Shown here piece by piece: positions 1 to 8,082 of a DNA stretch of 32,034 nucleotides (its first letter is position 1; every line of letters begins with the position of its first letter). The stretch lies in assembly GCA_013154235.1 (NCBI GenBank), contig JAADCV010000016.1:1-32034 (forward strand), given 5' to 3'. The notes under the pieces are model-generated. The model was not told the DNA's origin and ran no database searches. It saw only the letters and a program-made list of their open reading frames with translations. The position numbers and the translations under genes are program-made. The DNA is from Thermoproteota archaeon. GTDB taxonomy: Archaea; Thermoproteota; Thermoprotei_A; Sulfolobales; Ignisphaeraceae.

Positions 1-962
1 GAAACAAAAGCAGAAGAAGGACACAACAAAGTAATACCCCTACCAACAGTCTCAACAACACAAGAACCCCAAGAAACAATACCAACCGCTAGGAATACTG
101 CGGCAAGCACAACGCTTAGCTGTATAGCGCTCTCTACGGACTTAGCAACCCCTCCACTAAGCACTATAGCTGCCAGAGGTCCTCCCGCGTTAGCTGCGCT
201 GCAGGCACCGAAAGAGAACGACATGGAGATTATGGCTTCGACGAGAAGCACCTTCATAGCCTCCTCTACAGCATCCACACCGGGCCTCTCGCAGACTCGC
301 TTTAGGTACAGAAACGCTGCGATCATTGAGGCTAGCCCAGCTAGAGCCGCTATGGATATAGCGACGTAGCTAGCGATCGACGTCTTTACGAGCGATAGGA
401 GCAGTGGAACGAACACCGATACGAACGACGAGACTAGTACGAGAGCCTTAAGCCCTGCTCCACTGCCTAGGGCGCGTTCAACGCCCTTGTACATGGCAGC
501 GGATAGACCGGCAGCTATGAAAGGAACGAATATCCAGAACACCAGTATCTTAACCAGAAGGAGCCAGTTAACGAACCTAGTACCCATAGCTAGGCCTACA
601 CCTATCAAGCTCCCTATGATACACGCGTGAACGCTCATCGGCACTCGGAGAAAGCTGCTCACTAGGGTCCATAGGGATGCTGAGAGAAGCACGCTAACCA
701 TAACCAGGCACGTGGCTAGGAAGCTGTGGAGAGACGATACAAAGACTATCTTTCTCATCACCGTGTCAGCGACGTACCTCCCCAGCATCACGCCGCCGAC
801 AAGCGTGAAGACAGCAGCTATCGTCAGAGCCCTCCTAGGGCTTATAGCGCCAGCGCCTATCGCCGCCCCAACCATGTTTGCAGCGTTGTTCGACCCGTTG
901 TTCCATGCTAGGAAGGCTGCTACACCCGCGCTAATCAGTATCCAGATGTTCACTCGTATCAC
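1..962 (-). CDS. PiT-family inorganic phosphate permease, C-terminus cut by window edge
   Basis: Integral membrane symporter for inorganic phosphate (PiT family). Reading the minus strand from a GTG at 962-960 (a second in-frame GTG lies at 953-951) gives about 320 residues with no stop before the edge. Both internally duplicated PiT signatures are visible: WNNGSNNAANMVGAAIG near the N-terminus and FSFGACSAANAGGPLAAI near residue 260. Hydrophobic helices fill the rest. The second signature has GACS where most family members have GAND. An in-frame stop about 40 nt upstream bounds the start, and an AT-rich TATA-like stretch lies around 995-1005. The gene is divergent from the DUF47 gene at 1186, the usual archaeal partner of PiT. 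The first 60 bases of the window are A-rich on the plus strand but stay open in this frame. Confidence 0.9.
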   Translation of the reverse strand, partial: MIRVNIWILISAGVAAFLAWNNGSNNAANMVGAAIGAGAISPRRALTIAAVFTLVGGVMLGRYVADTVMRKIVFVSSLHSFLATCLVMVSVLLSASLWTLVSSFLRVPMSVHACIIGSLIGVGLAMGTRFVNWLLLVKILVFWIFVPFIAAGLSAAMYKGVERALGSGAGLKALVLVSSFVSVFVPLLLSLVKTSIASYVAISIAALAGLASMIAAFLYLKRVCERPGVDAVEEAMKVLLVEAIISMSFSFGACSAANAGGPLAAIVLSGGVAKSVESAIQLSVVLAAVFLAVGIVSWGSCVVETVGRGITLLCPSSAFV

Positions 963-1185
963 CTCGTTAGCCCTACTATACCTATCGAAGCCTATATAAC
1001 TTTAAGTAAAGTACGTTTCTCCTAATTAATCAAAAGAAGGCCTTGATTCAATGCAAACGATTTCTATAGAGACACCATAAAATACGTAGGTATCGTATAG
1101 AGTAATGTACCTATATAGAGATACTGCAGCTAACTAGGTACCGCTTTTTACCTTCGCCCGCATAAAAAGCACACGGCGGGTATAG
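963..1185. promoter_or_regulatory. AT-rich divergent promoter region between PiT and DUF47 genes
   Basis: This 223-base spacer is clearly more AT-rich than its surroundings and holds promoters for both directions. For the plus-strand gene, TATA-like runs are at 1144-1150 and 1161-1170, the second about 21 bases before the TTG start. For the minus-strand gene, AT-rich sequence lies near 995-1005. The middle (about 1060-1130) contains recurring short motifs, two copies of ctatagaga/ctatatagaga and short tac-gta palindromes, which could be operator sites. No coding frame or RNA gene was recognised here. Confidence 0.5.
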
Positions 1186-1851
1186 TTGAGCCCCCTACCA
1201 CCAGACCTACGTAAGATGATCGCCGAGTACTTCTCCAAAGTTTACGACATGGTAGAGGGATTTATGAAAGCTCTCAACGCGCTGAACGTCATGGATATAC
1301 AGAACGCGTACAAGCATCTCGAGACAAGCATCAAGAAGGATACCGAAGCTGACGAGCTAAGGAGAGAAATCCTCGAGGAGCTGAGCAAGGACCACATAGA
1401 GCCTCAGGTTAAGGACGACATAGCTAGGCTGCTCCGAATGATCGACAGGATGTCGGAGTGGATAAAGGAGGCACTACGATACCTAGACATAGTCCCGTAC
1501 CTAGAGGTTCCTCAAGAGCTTAGAGATAATATAGAGAGGATGTCCAAGCTTAATCTAGAGGCTGTGAGAACCATACAGGAGGCTGTCAACAGGCTTGTTG
1601 AGGGTAGGTACAGCGAGGTGTATGAGCTGTGTACAAGAGTTGAGAAGCTCGAAGAGGAGGGAGACGAGGTTATGCATAGCGGCAGAAAGAACCTGCTCAA
1701 GTACGGGCCAAAGATTGGCAATCCAGCGCTCGTGATAATGCTGCGAGACTTCCTAAAGTCCCTAGAGAACTCGATGGATTACTCTGAAGACATTGCCGAC
1801 ATGCTTAGGGTTATAGCTGTTAGGGAGCAGAGCAAATCCTCTAGGTCCTGA
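1186..1851 (+). CDS. PhoU-like DUF47 family protein, partner of the PiT permease
   Basis: A 221-residue all-helical acidic protein of the DUF47/PhoU-like family (TIGR00153 type), thought to regulate PiT phosphate transporters at the cytoplasmic membrane face. Seen in the sequence: no membrane segments, long amphipathic helices, and two internally similar halves typical of PhoU folds, including DIQNAYKHLETSIKKDTEAD and EVYELCTRVEKLEEEGDEV, each carrying the acidic ExxxD/E metal-binding style motifs. Length fits the family (about 210-220). The chosen start is TTG at 1186, with no clear Shine-Dalgarno and a TATA-like box just upstream, so the transcript may be leaderless; ATG at 1216 is an alternative. 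It is divergent from the PiT gene, which supports the role. The last 11 bases overlap the 3' end of the opposite-strand gene. Confidence 0.85.
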   Translation: MSPLPPDLRKMIAEYFSKVYDMVEGFMKALNALNVMDIQNAYKHLETSIKKDTEADELRREILEELSKDHIEPQVKDDIARLLRMIDRMSEWIKEALRYLDIVPYLEVPQELRDNIERMSKLNLEAVRTIQEAVNRLVEGRYSEVYELCTRVEKLEEEGDEVMHSGRKNLLKYGPKIGNPALVIMLRDFLKSLENSMDYSEDIADMLRVIAVREQSKSSRS

Positions 1852-3901
1852 AGATAAGGGTTTCGGCGCCTCCACGCTCGAGAAACACGCTCGCTCTTCT
1901 CGCCTCGCTAACCTCAATGCAATGCACTGGCTTCTCGAAAACAGTCGCCTTACACACCTCTCGAACCCACGTAGGTACGTTTAGAGATACCTCGGCAGAC
2001 CTGAGAGGGCTCGCTAGCCTTACAACAGCTCCGTCTCTGCACGCGCACGGTTTAGCTGACGAAAGCTCTGCGGAAGGTTCGAGGGCTAGCAGTGGAATGA
2101 AAGTGTCTCTGTATCTATCACCGCTATCTACGTACGTTCCTATCGGTGGTCTAGAGAAGGATGCTGCTAAGGCGATACACTTAGCCAGATCCCTGCACTT
2201 AGCTATTCGGAAGGCACTGGCGTTCTTATGCACGCTTAGCTCCACCACAGTGCAGCTTTCCAATTGAGAAACCCTAGCTTGCTGAACACCTCGCGTCGCT
2301 ATAGCTACAACTTCCTTACTTCCCCTGAGAACTAGGTACTCGTGGAACACTACCTCGACGGTGTCACGAGCTCTACCTTCTCGTACTATCCATGGGGTGT
2401 AGTACAGCAGCTTACGTAGAGTGAGCCCATCTATCTTCGCAGCGATCTTCAAGCCTACAGCGTTCCTAACCTCGATATCTATAGCGTTAGCTAGTTCACC
2501 CGAGTACCTCCGTATAACTAGCTCGGACCCGCCGTCTCTAGCAACGTATCTCCTCCATGAAAGCGCTGATCCTAGGTACTCTGCAGCGAGCTCAAACCCA
2601 ATCCTTTTTCCGCTGCCAGCAATAGATAGAAGCACCCTTCCTCCATCAACATCGAGCTCTAGGATCCTCAACGATTCTGCTCCACTTACGCGAAAGACCT
2701 TAGGGTGAGAACCCATAGGGTAGAGCTCTAGGAAACCAGCACCAGCCCCACTAAGCAGCGCGAGAACTCCCAGCCTAGCAACACCATCTCTAGGCACATC
2801 TATAGGCTCGAGCTCACCCCATTTAACTACAGCACCACCATCAAGAAGGGCTGCGGGCGCTCGAATCTCAACGATTGCGGGAACTCTGTAAGGAACTGGG
2901 TTAACGAACGCTATCCCTCTTCCTCTTACAGCATCCGCTAGAAGTCTAAGGACTACCTCCTCCGCAGAGGATATTCCTTGATCCCTTAGAAGCTTACTCC
3001 ACTCATCACTAATCATCTCTGCTCCTCCCCTCGCTGCTAAGGGAGATGAGAGCAATGAAAGCGCTATACCTAGATGAAGCGCTAGCACGTTCTCTACCTC
3101 AACGAAACTGCTCCGGATGCACGGAGCGCCAAACTCGTCTACCCTTCCTCGCTGTACCTGGGACCCCAGCCTACCTAGAACCATGTCAACGAGTGTGCTT
3201 GCACATACGAAGCGCGGCTTGAACCCTCTGCGCTCTAGAGCTCTAGCAACCTTAGCCGCATAGCTCGCTGAAGCCCGGAGAATTAAGACCTCTAGACCGC
3301 TCCTAGGCAGCCTAACGATTCTTCGAATAACTTCATCAATTTCGCTTTCCCTAAGCTCTCTAAAGTGCAGCGAGCCCTCTCCACCATCTACCGCATTTCC
3401 TAGAGGCACGTTAACGATGGTGCTAGAGCTAAGCACTATCGCCTCTACGCACGCCGATCCAATACATATCCTCGTCTCGCGCGGCTCACTAACTTGCTTA
3501 CTAAGAAGAATCAGAGCTCGGATCCCTAGAAGCCTGCAGACTCTAGGAAGAGCGGGAGGGATCATGCCTTGAAACTCCAGTATTAGAACATCGGAGCACG
3601 CAGCTCTAATCGCAGCGCATACAGCGTGACCGTTGATACCGTTCTGGAGCAATGCTTCAGCGCTATGCTCATACGGCTCCACTTCGCTGTACCAGGGGCA
3701 CAGCTCTAGGTAGCCCCGGTGGACAAGCTCGCAGACATGCTCTGAATCAACGTGGTCATCTACATAGCTAGCGTATGGGATCACAGCCCTAAGACCCTCG
3801 CTCGCTAGCAGGTTAAGCTCCATACCCGCGATGCAGCCTCGCGGTAGTAGCAGCAGTACCTCTAGCTGCCTCGTCACACTTGAGGCACCGCTACAACACA
3901 C
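1841..3901 (-). CDS. Large protein with GH38-like C-terminal half, function uncertain
   Basis: 686 residues, cytoplasmic (no signal peptide or membrane helix). I do not recognise it securely. The middle and C-terminal parts resemble the layout of glycoside hydrolase family 38 alpha-mannosidases: a helical stretch with DEWSKLLRDQ (residues about 300-310), followed by FVNPVPYRVPAIVEI, which recalls the family's FNPLPW strand, then a long beta-rich region with ATRGVQQ near residue 550. The N-terminal 250 residues do not show the GH38 catalytic Asp motifs, so any enzyme activity is doubtful. Start: GTG at 3901; an internal GTG (residue 9) and ATG at 3823 are alternatives. A TATA-like tatatc lies at about 3917-3922. 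It stands divergent to the primase gene, with 118 bases between, and overlaps the DUF47 gene tail by 11 bases. Confidence 0.6.
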   Translation of the reverse strand: MCCSGASSVTRQLEVLLLLPRGCIAGMELNLLASEGLRAVIPYASYVDDHVDSEHVCELVHRGYLELCPWYSEVEPYEHSAEALLQNGINGHAVCAAIRAACSDVLILEFQGMIPPALPRVCRLLGIRALILLSKQVSEPRETRICIGSACVEAIVLSSSTIVNVPLGNAVDGGEGSLHFRELRESEIDEVIRRIVRLPRSGLEVLILRASASYAAKVARALERRGFKPRFVCASTLVDMVLGRLGSQVQRGRVDEFGAPCIRSSFVEVENVLALHLGIALSLLSSPLAARGGAEMISDEWSKLLRDQGISSAEEVVLRLLADAVRGRGIAFVNPVPYRVPAIVEIRAPAALLDGGAVVKWGELEPIDVPRDGVARLGVLALLSGAGAGFLELYPMGSHPKVFRVSGAESLRILELDVDGGRVLLSIAGSGKRIGFELAAEYLGSALSWRRYVARDGGSELVIRRYSGELANAIDIEVRNAVGLKIAAKIDGLTLRKLLYYTPWIVREGRARDTVEVVFHEYLVLRGSKEVVAIATRGVQQARVSQLESCTVVELSVHKNASAFRIAKCRDLAKCIALAASFSRPPIGTYVDSGDRYRDTFIPLLALEPSAELSSAKPCACRDGAVVRLASPLRSAEVSLNVPTWVREVCKATVFEKPVHCIEVSEARRASVFLERGGAETLIFRT

Positions 3902-4019
3902 TATCCCAGGACTCGAGATATAGGGCTAGCGTTGCAAATAGGGTTACAGCGTTAGTTGCGGTGGGGCGTAGTAGCGAAAAGGTTCCGAAGCCTACAGCAC
4001 ACGCGTGGGTAGCTAGAGA

Positions 4020-5228
4020 TTGAGTCTAGGGCTGCTTATACGCATAGCCACGATGAGAGACCTGCTGGATCTAGCTAGCATAGTCGAGGGCTCGGGAGCT
4101 CCCGCGCTTCTATCCCTCGCTAGCGAGAGCGATGACGCTAAGAGTAGGCTCTTAGATGACTTAACTAAGATCTTGGGGCCGCAGTACAGCGAAGAGGAGG
4201 TTATAGCTGCAGCTACGAGGAGCCCAGTAATAGCAGTATCGACGATAGTGGCTGTGCTAGCCGGAAAGAGATTCGTTAACGCCCTAAGCGTAAGGCTCTC
4301 CAAGCTAGTCGAGCTAGAGCTTAGCGGCGCTGGCGACACCGAGATAATCAACGTCTCGAGAGCTCTAGGAACACCCGTCGAGGCATCGCCTCGAGGATGC
4401 ATGCTGGAGGAGGATGCCTTCGTCGACGATAGGGGGTTCGTGGGTAGGATATGCTATAGGTACCGAATGAAGCTCTGCCACTACCTAATGGCTGCAAAGA
4501 CCCTTTTAGCTGAGCCAAGCTGGAAGCTAGTCTCGTACCCTGTTCACCGAGGCTACGTCTACATAAGGGATAGGGGTAGAGTTGTAAGGCTCGTCGCCGA
4601 GAGGTACAAGAACGTTGTTCACGAAAAGCTGCTAGCGCTAGCTAGCTCCACTGAAGCCTTGGAGATCCTAAAGGGGTTCGCTAGCCGCTGGAAAGTAATA
4701 GCGGAAGCTATCGATGCTCTGCGAAGCGCTGTAGCATCCTATGTCACCAGCGCACCTAAGCAGGGAAGTAGCTCCAGCGTGCGGTACATAGCTCAGGGTC
4801 CAGCTCTAGAGAACGTGTCCTCCGTAGACGAGCTAGCTGAGCTATCCAGCAAGTTCTTCCCTCCGTGCATTAGGAAGCTCGTGAACTCGCTACTAGGAGG
4901 AGAGAACCTCTCGCATCACGAGAGGTTCGCCCTAGCCACGTTCTTAATAAACGCTGGTGTTGACCTAGACATCATCCTCGATCTCTTTAGGCACGCACCT
5001 GACTTCAACGAGAGGATCGCTAGATACCAGATAGAGCACCTAGCTGGGCTGCGCGGGTCTCGAAAGAAGTACCTTCCGTATAGCTGCAGCACCATGAAGA
5101 CCCTCGGTATATGCCCAGGTGATGAGTGCGGCGTGAAGAATCCTATCGTGTACCTCTATCGAGCTATCCGCTCGTCTCGAAAGGGGAGGAGGCGCTCAGA
5201 GAGGGCCGAAAGTGTCGGAGCGAGCTAA
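4020..5228 (+). CDS. priL: DNA primase large subunit PriL
   Basis: Regulatory, iron-sulfur subunit of the archaeal/eukaryotic type primase; with PriS it makes RNA primers for DNA replication. 402 residues, about the family length. The C-terminal domain carries the four conserved cysteines that bind a 4Fe-4S cluster: Cys283 in FPPCIRKL, Cys356 in YSCSTMKT, Cys365 in LGICPGD and Cys370 in DECGVKNP. The N-terminal part is helical with a basic segment (RYRMK, residues about 149-153). The start used is TTG at 4020; no closer ATG gives a better start until residue 12 (ATG 4053). The C-terminal tail is strongly basic (RRSER). PriS is not in the window. A KaiC-like gene follows 25 bases downstream on the same strand and may be co-transcribed. 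Confidence 0.93.
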   Translation: MSLGLLIRIATMRDLLDLASIVEGSGAPALLSLASESDDAKSRLLDDLTKILGPQYSEEEVIAAATRSPVIAVSTIVAVLAGKRFVNALSVRLSKLVELELSGAGDTEIINVSRALGTPVEASPRGCMLEEDAFVDDRGFVGRICYRYRMKLCHYLMAAKTLLAEPSWKLVSYPVHRGYVYIRDRGRVVRLVAERYKNVVHEKLLALASSTEALEILKGFASRWKVIAEAIDALRSAVASYVTSAPKQGSSSSVRYIAQGPALENVSSVDELAELSSKFFPPCIRKLVNSLLGGENLSHHERFALATFLINAGVDLDIILDLFRHAPDFNERIARYQIEHLAGLRGSRKKYLPYSCSTMKTLGICPGDECGVKNPIVYLYRAIRSSRKGRRRSERAESVGAS

Positions 5229-5253
5229 TACACCTTTATCCGATAAAAATTGA

Positions 5254-6741
5254 GTGTCTATAGTTATAGAGGGGGTGGGTGCGCTAACCATGTCTAAACT
5301 TCCTAAGAGGCAGAGGTACGGCGATGGCTTCATAGTTGGGATACCGGTTCTCGAGAAGCTCATAGGGTCGATACCAGGCGGCTCGCTGATAGTGGTTCTA
5401 GGGCATCCGGGAGCTGGGAAGACCACCTTCGCATCAAAGCTGGTTTACGAGAATATCAAGGTGCTGGGCCACAAGGCTATATACATAAGCTTTGCTGAGA
5501 CCAAGGAGAAGTACCTCGAGCAGATGAAGAGGCTCGGAATGGATTTCGAGCCCCTGATATCGTCTGGGAACTTTAGATACATACACCTACCTACTATCGC
5601 TGGGAGGGAGTGCCTAGATGAGATCGTTGCGATGATGACGAACTTCATCTCCGAGGGGTTTAGGATATTCGTTATAGACTCCATAACCCCGCTACTAAAG
5701 CTGTTGTCGGATACGCAAGCGAGAGCGCTTCTCCACGGAACCCTGTACAGCTTGATAAACACTACCGGAAGCCTGCTGATAGCTATAGCCGATCTACCCT
5801 GGGGAGAGGAGTCGGTAGAGCTCGGAGGGCTCGAGTTCGTAGCTGACGGGGTTCTGCTGTTCAAGGCAAAGCTCGAGAACGGGCTTCTCGTTAGAACCAT
5901 GGAGATAAGAAAGTTCCGTGGCTGCGCTATACCGCTAGCCGAGATACCGTTCACCATTGTCGAGGGTCTGGGGCTGAGGTTCTATCCATACGTCCCGCCG
6001 GAGGAGATTCCCCCGCTAGATCCGCATAACCTGATAAGCTCTGGCTGTAAGCTGCTGGACGATGCGTGGGGGCGCATACCTAAAGGCGCATCGATATCGA
6101 TACTCTACCCTGTCGGAATAAACATTCCGTCTACAGTCCTAGGGGTAGTAGCTAAGTTCGTGCTCAGCAACAACTTCAGGATAGGTGTTGTAAGCTTCGA
6201 GGTTTCTGGCGATGCGCTGCTCACAGCGTTAAAGCTTACTGCGAGCCTCTACGGTCTAGACCCCACTAAGCTGGATAAGCTAGTGGTTATGAAAAGGAGC
6301 TTCAATCCAACGTCTTACTCATCGTACGAGCTAGTCGGAAACCTGATATCATCGATAGAGGTGACGAAGCCCGACATAGTTATCCTGCATGGATTACTGC
6401 CACTACTACGAATATACGGTGCGGAGAGCTCCGTTAGGATGCTCTACAACCTGTGGCTGTTCCTCAAGGCTAACGGAATCATCTCGGTGAAGCTAACTGA
6501 GAGCGTGATTAGAATGGATAAGAATACCCCCATGGTCGAGCCCATCGAGCTAGCGATGTTCTCTGACGTCGTGCACCTAGTGGTTCCGATAACTGAGGGC
6601 TACACAGCCACGCTGTACCACGTTGTACTGAAGTCAACTCCGAGGTTCGTAAGCGGGGTACGGGACCGCGATAAGCCTCTATTCATACCGGATGAGAGGC
6701 TAGCTCACGTATGTCTAGGTGAGTACATAGCGCCAACCTAA
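5254..6741 (+). CDS. KaiC/RadA-like ATPase with a degenerate second RecA domain
   Basis: 495 residues with two RecA-type folds in tandem, the KaiC-like arrangement common in archaea. Domain 1 (about 20-240) is intact: Walker A GHPGAGKT at 50-57, the FAETKEKYL motif with the catalytic Glu at about 82, and Walker B FVIDS with Asp142. Domain 2 (about 255-490) keeps the fold pattern but has lost Walker A (YPVGINIPSTVL instead of GxxGxGKT) and has ILHGL in place of Walker B. So only the first half should bind ATP. The function is unknown; related proteins are signalling or DNA-associated ATPases. Start: GTG 5254 is the longest; ATG 5290, preceded by gaggggg at 5269-5275, is a credible alternative and lies just before the conserved part. 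It follows priL by 25 bases. Confidence 0.8.
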   Translation: MSIVIEGVGALTMSKLPKRQRYGDGFIVGIPVLEKLIGSIPGGSLIVVLGHPGAGKTTFASKLVYENIKVLGHKAIYISFAETKEKYLEQMKRLGMDFEPLISSGNFRYIHLPTIAGRECLDEIVAMMTNFISEGFRIFVIDSITPLLKLLSDTQARALLHGTLYSLINTTGSLLIAIADLPWGEESVELGGLEFVADGVLLFKAKLENGLLVRTMEIRKFRGCAIPLAEIPFTIVEGLGLRFYPYVPPEEIPPLDPHNLISSGCKLLDDAWGRIPKGASISILYPVGINIPSTVLGVVAKFVLSNNFRIGVVSFEVSGDALLTALKLTASLYGLDPTKLDKLVVMKRSFNPTSYSSYELVGNLISSIEVTKPDIVILHGLLPLLRIYGAESSVRMLYNLWLFLKANGIISVKLTESVIRMDKNTPMVEPIELAMFSDVVHLVVPITEGYTATLYHVVLKSTPRFVSGVRDRDKPLFIPDERLAHVCLGEYIAPT

Positions 6742-7301
6742 GAGGGTTTGCACGCTCTCTCGAGCTCACGCCTTAGAACCTCAACGTATTCGCTTACCCA
6801 CACTCTACCCATTCTATCGATAGCATCCTCTAGAAACCCCTTAATCTCGTCGCAACTCCTCACTCCCACCCAGATTCTCGTGAGCTCGATAAGTAGCTCT
6901 ATTCCTAGCCCTAGAGCCCGGGTGTAGGGCTTTAACCGCCTTGCAACGCCGTGAATCGGCTGGAGGTATAGGTCTAGGTAGTGGCCACGATCAACAGAGC
7001 CTATCTTTATGCACTCTACATAGCCCTCGCAGTCACGTAGTGCTGGCAGCGCGAGCATCTCAGAGTTCTCGAACTCTAGCCTACTCCTATCCAGGATAGA
7101 CAGTATGAAAGGGCGAGGGTCTAGGCACGCATTTAGCACGAATGCGCTACACGTAGCGCACGCCTTCCACAGCCTTCCACCCCTGTATATCCTTGCCTTG
7201 AGCGCTCCTGAGCGCGCAACTCTTATACCTACGGGTGCAGCGTAGGCGTAGCCATCTAGCCAGGTTGAGAGTATGAACTCGTGGATGAGATCCGAGCTCA
7301 T
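6738..7301 (-). CDS. DUF447 family flavin-binding-like protein
   Basis: Archaeal DUF447 proteins have a split-barrel fold like flavin reductases. The N-terminal motif IHEFILSTWLDGYAYAAPVGI matches the family's opening (a Glu followed by a Thr and an alanine-proline-hydrophobic-glycine turn); I saw no other named domain. The upstream-most start is at 7367, but the family's conserved sequence begins right after the ATG at 7301, so I take that one (187 residues). With that start, only 13 bases separate it from the ATG at 7315 of the divergent MptE gene, so each promoter would lie inside the other gene. The family is often found near pterin or cofactor biosynthesis genes in archaea, as here. Its 3' end overlaps the end of the KaiC-like gene by four bases. 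Confidence 0.7.
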   Translation of the reverse strand: MSSDLIHEFILSTWLDGYAYAAPVGIRVARSGALKARIYRGGRLWKACATCSAFVLNACLDPRPFILSILDRSRLEFENSEMLALPALRDCEGYVECIKIGSVDRGHYLDLYLQPIHGVARRLKPYTRALGLGIELLIELTRIWVGVRSCDEIKGFLEDAIDRMGRVWVSEYVEVLRRELERACKPS

Positions 7302-7314
7302 TTCTATAGCGCCT

Positions 7315-8082
7315 ATGTATATAGAGTGGCTAGAGCTGTACCCCGTTGTTACCGATCTTCTAGGCATAGATCCAGCCCGCGATAGCGTAGCTAGCTACGT
7401 ACTTAGGAACTTGCTGCTGCAGAGCCGCATGACTCTGCGACTCGAGCACATAGGGAGGGTAGCTGTTGTTGTAGGAGCTGGGCCGAGCCTAAGCTCTTCG
7501 CTTCCCCGCTTAGCTGATTGCCTCTCTACGCGGGTACCGATAGTAGCTGCTGACGGTGCTACTCGAGCTGTCGTTGAGCTAGGACTGGCGCCGAAAGCTA
7601 TCGCCAGCGACCTGGATGGCGACGTCGATGCTATACTAGAGGCTTGCCGCCGCGGAAGCACTCTATTCCTTCACGCACACGGCGACAACATCGAAAGGGT
7701 TCTAGAGCTCTATCCAGAGCTATCCCGTGCATGCAGAGAAATCGTAGGTACAACGCAGGTGCCTAACCCTCCCTACCCCCTCATAAATCTAGGTGGCTTC
7801 ACAGATGGTGATCGCGCTTGCCTAGCAGCGTACCTACTAGGAGCTAGGAGAATCGTGCTCCTCGGAATGGATCTCAGCAGCAGCTACATCGGTAAGTACT
7901 CTAAGGGATTAGAGATGCGCGTCACGTATAGGAAAGCCGTTAAGCTATGGGTAGCTAGGAGGATTCTAGAGAGGCTCGGTAGGAGAGCTGAGCTCGTTGA
8001 GGTAGGTGCGAAGTGCTTAACGAGCTCTAGGGGCGTGAGTGTTGAGAAAGCGCGTACTATGGTGCTTAACTGGCTCCGGTAG
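7315..8082 (+). CDS. mptE: 6-hydroxymethyl-7,8-dihydropterin pyrophosphokinase, MptE type (DUF115)
   Basis: Archaeal enzyme that transfers pyrophosphate from ATP to 6-hydroxymethyl-7,8-dihydropterin, a step towards tetrahydromethanopterin or a related folate-like carrier. Family hallmarks visible: VVVGAGPSL glycine motif, IVAADGATRAVVELGLAPKAI, the Asp-rich SDLDGD and HAHGDN, and late in the protein VLLGMDLSS with IGKYS. From ATG 7315 it has 255 residues, near the family length; ATG 7273 adds 14 residues that would run further into the DUF447 gene on the other strand. It overlaps the next gene by 44 bases in another frame, implying translational coupling. The pairing with a dihydromethanopterin-reductase-like protein argues that this organism makes its own reduced pterin carrier. 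Confidence 0.88.
   Translation: MYIEWLELYPVVTDLLGIDPARDSVASYVLRNLLLQSRMTLRLEHIGRVAVVVGAGPSLSSSLPRLADCLSTRVPIVAADGATRAVVELGLAPKAIASDLDGDVDAILEACRRGSTLFLHAHGDNIERVLELYPELSRACREIVGTTQVPNPPYPLINLGGFTDGDRACLAAYLLGARRIVLLGMDLSSSYIGKYSKGLEMRVTYRKAVKLWVARRILERLGRRAELVEVGAKCLTSSRGVSVEKARTMVLNWLR

Noticed and set aside
1060-1130. Recurring ctatagaga and tac-gta motifs as a short repeat array or CRISPR
   Set aside because: Copies are few, short, unequally spaced and without spacers; they are better seen as AT-rich promoter sequence.
2421-2708. Plus-strand 95-residue frame inside the GH38-like gene
   Set aside because: Serine- and proline-rich antisense shadow of the minus-strand gene with no start signals.
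3000-3030. Two adjacent C-box-like motifs in the GH38-like gene (minus strand)
   Set aside because: No D box follows within 50 bases.
5630-5680. ATGATGA in the KaiC-like gene as an sRNA C box
   Set aside because: No C' or D box at the correct spacing; codons explain it.
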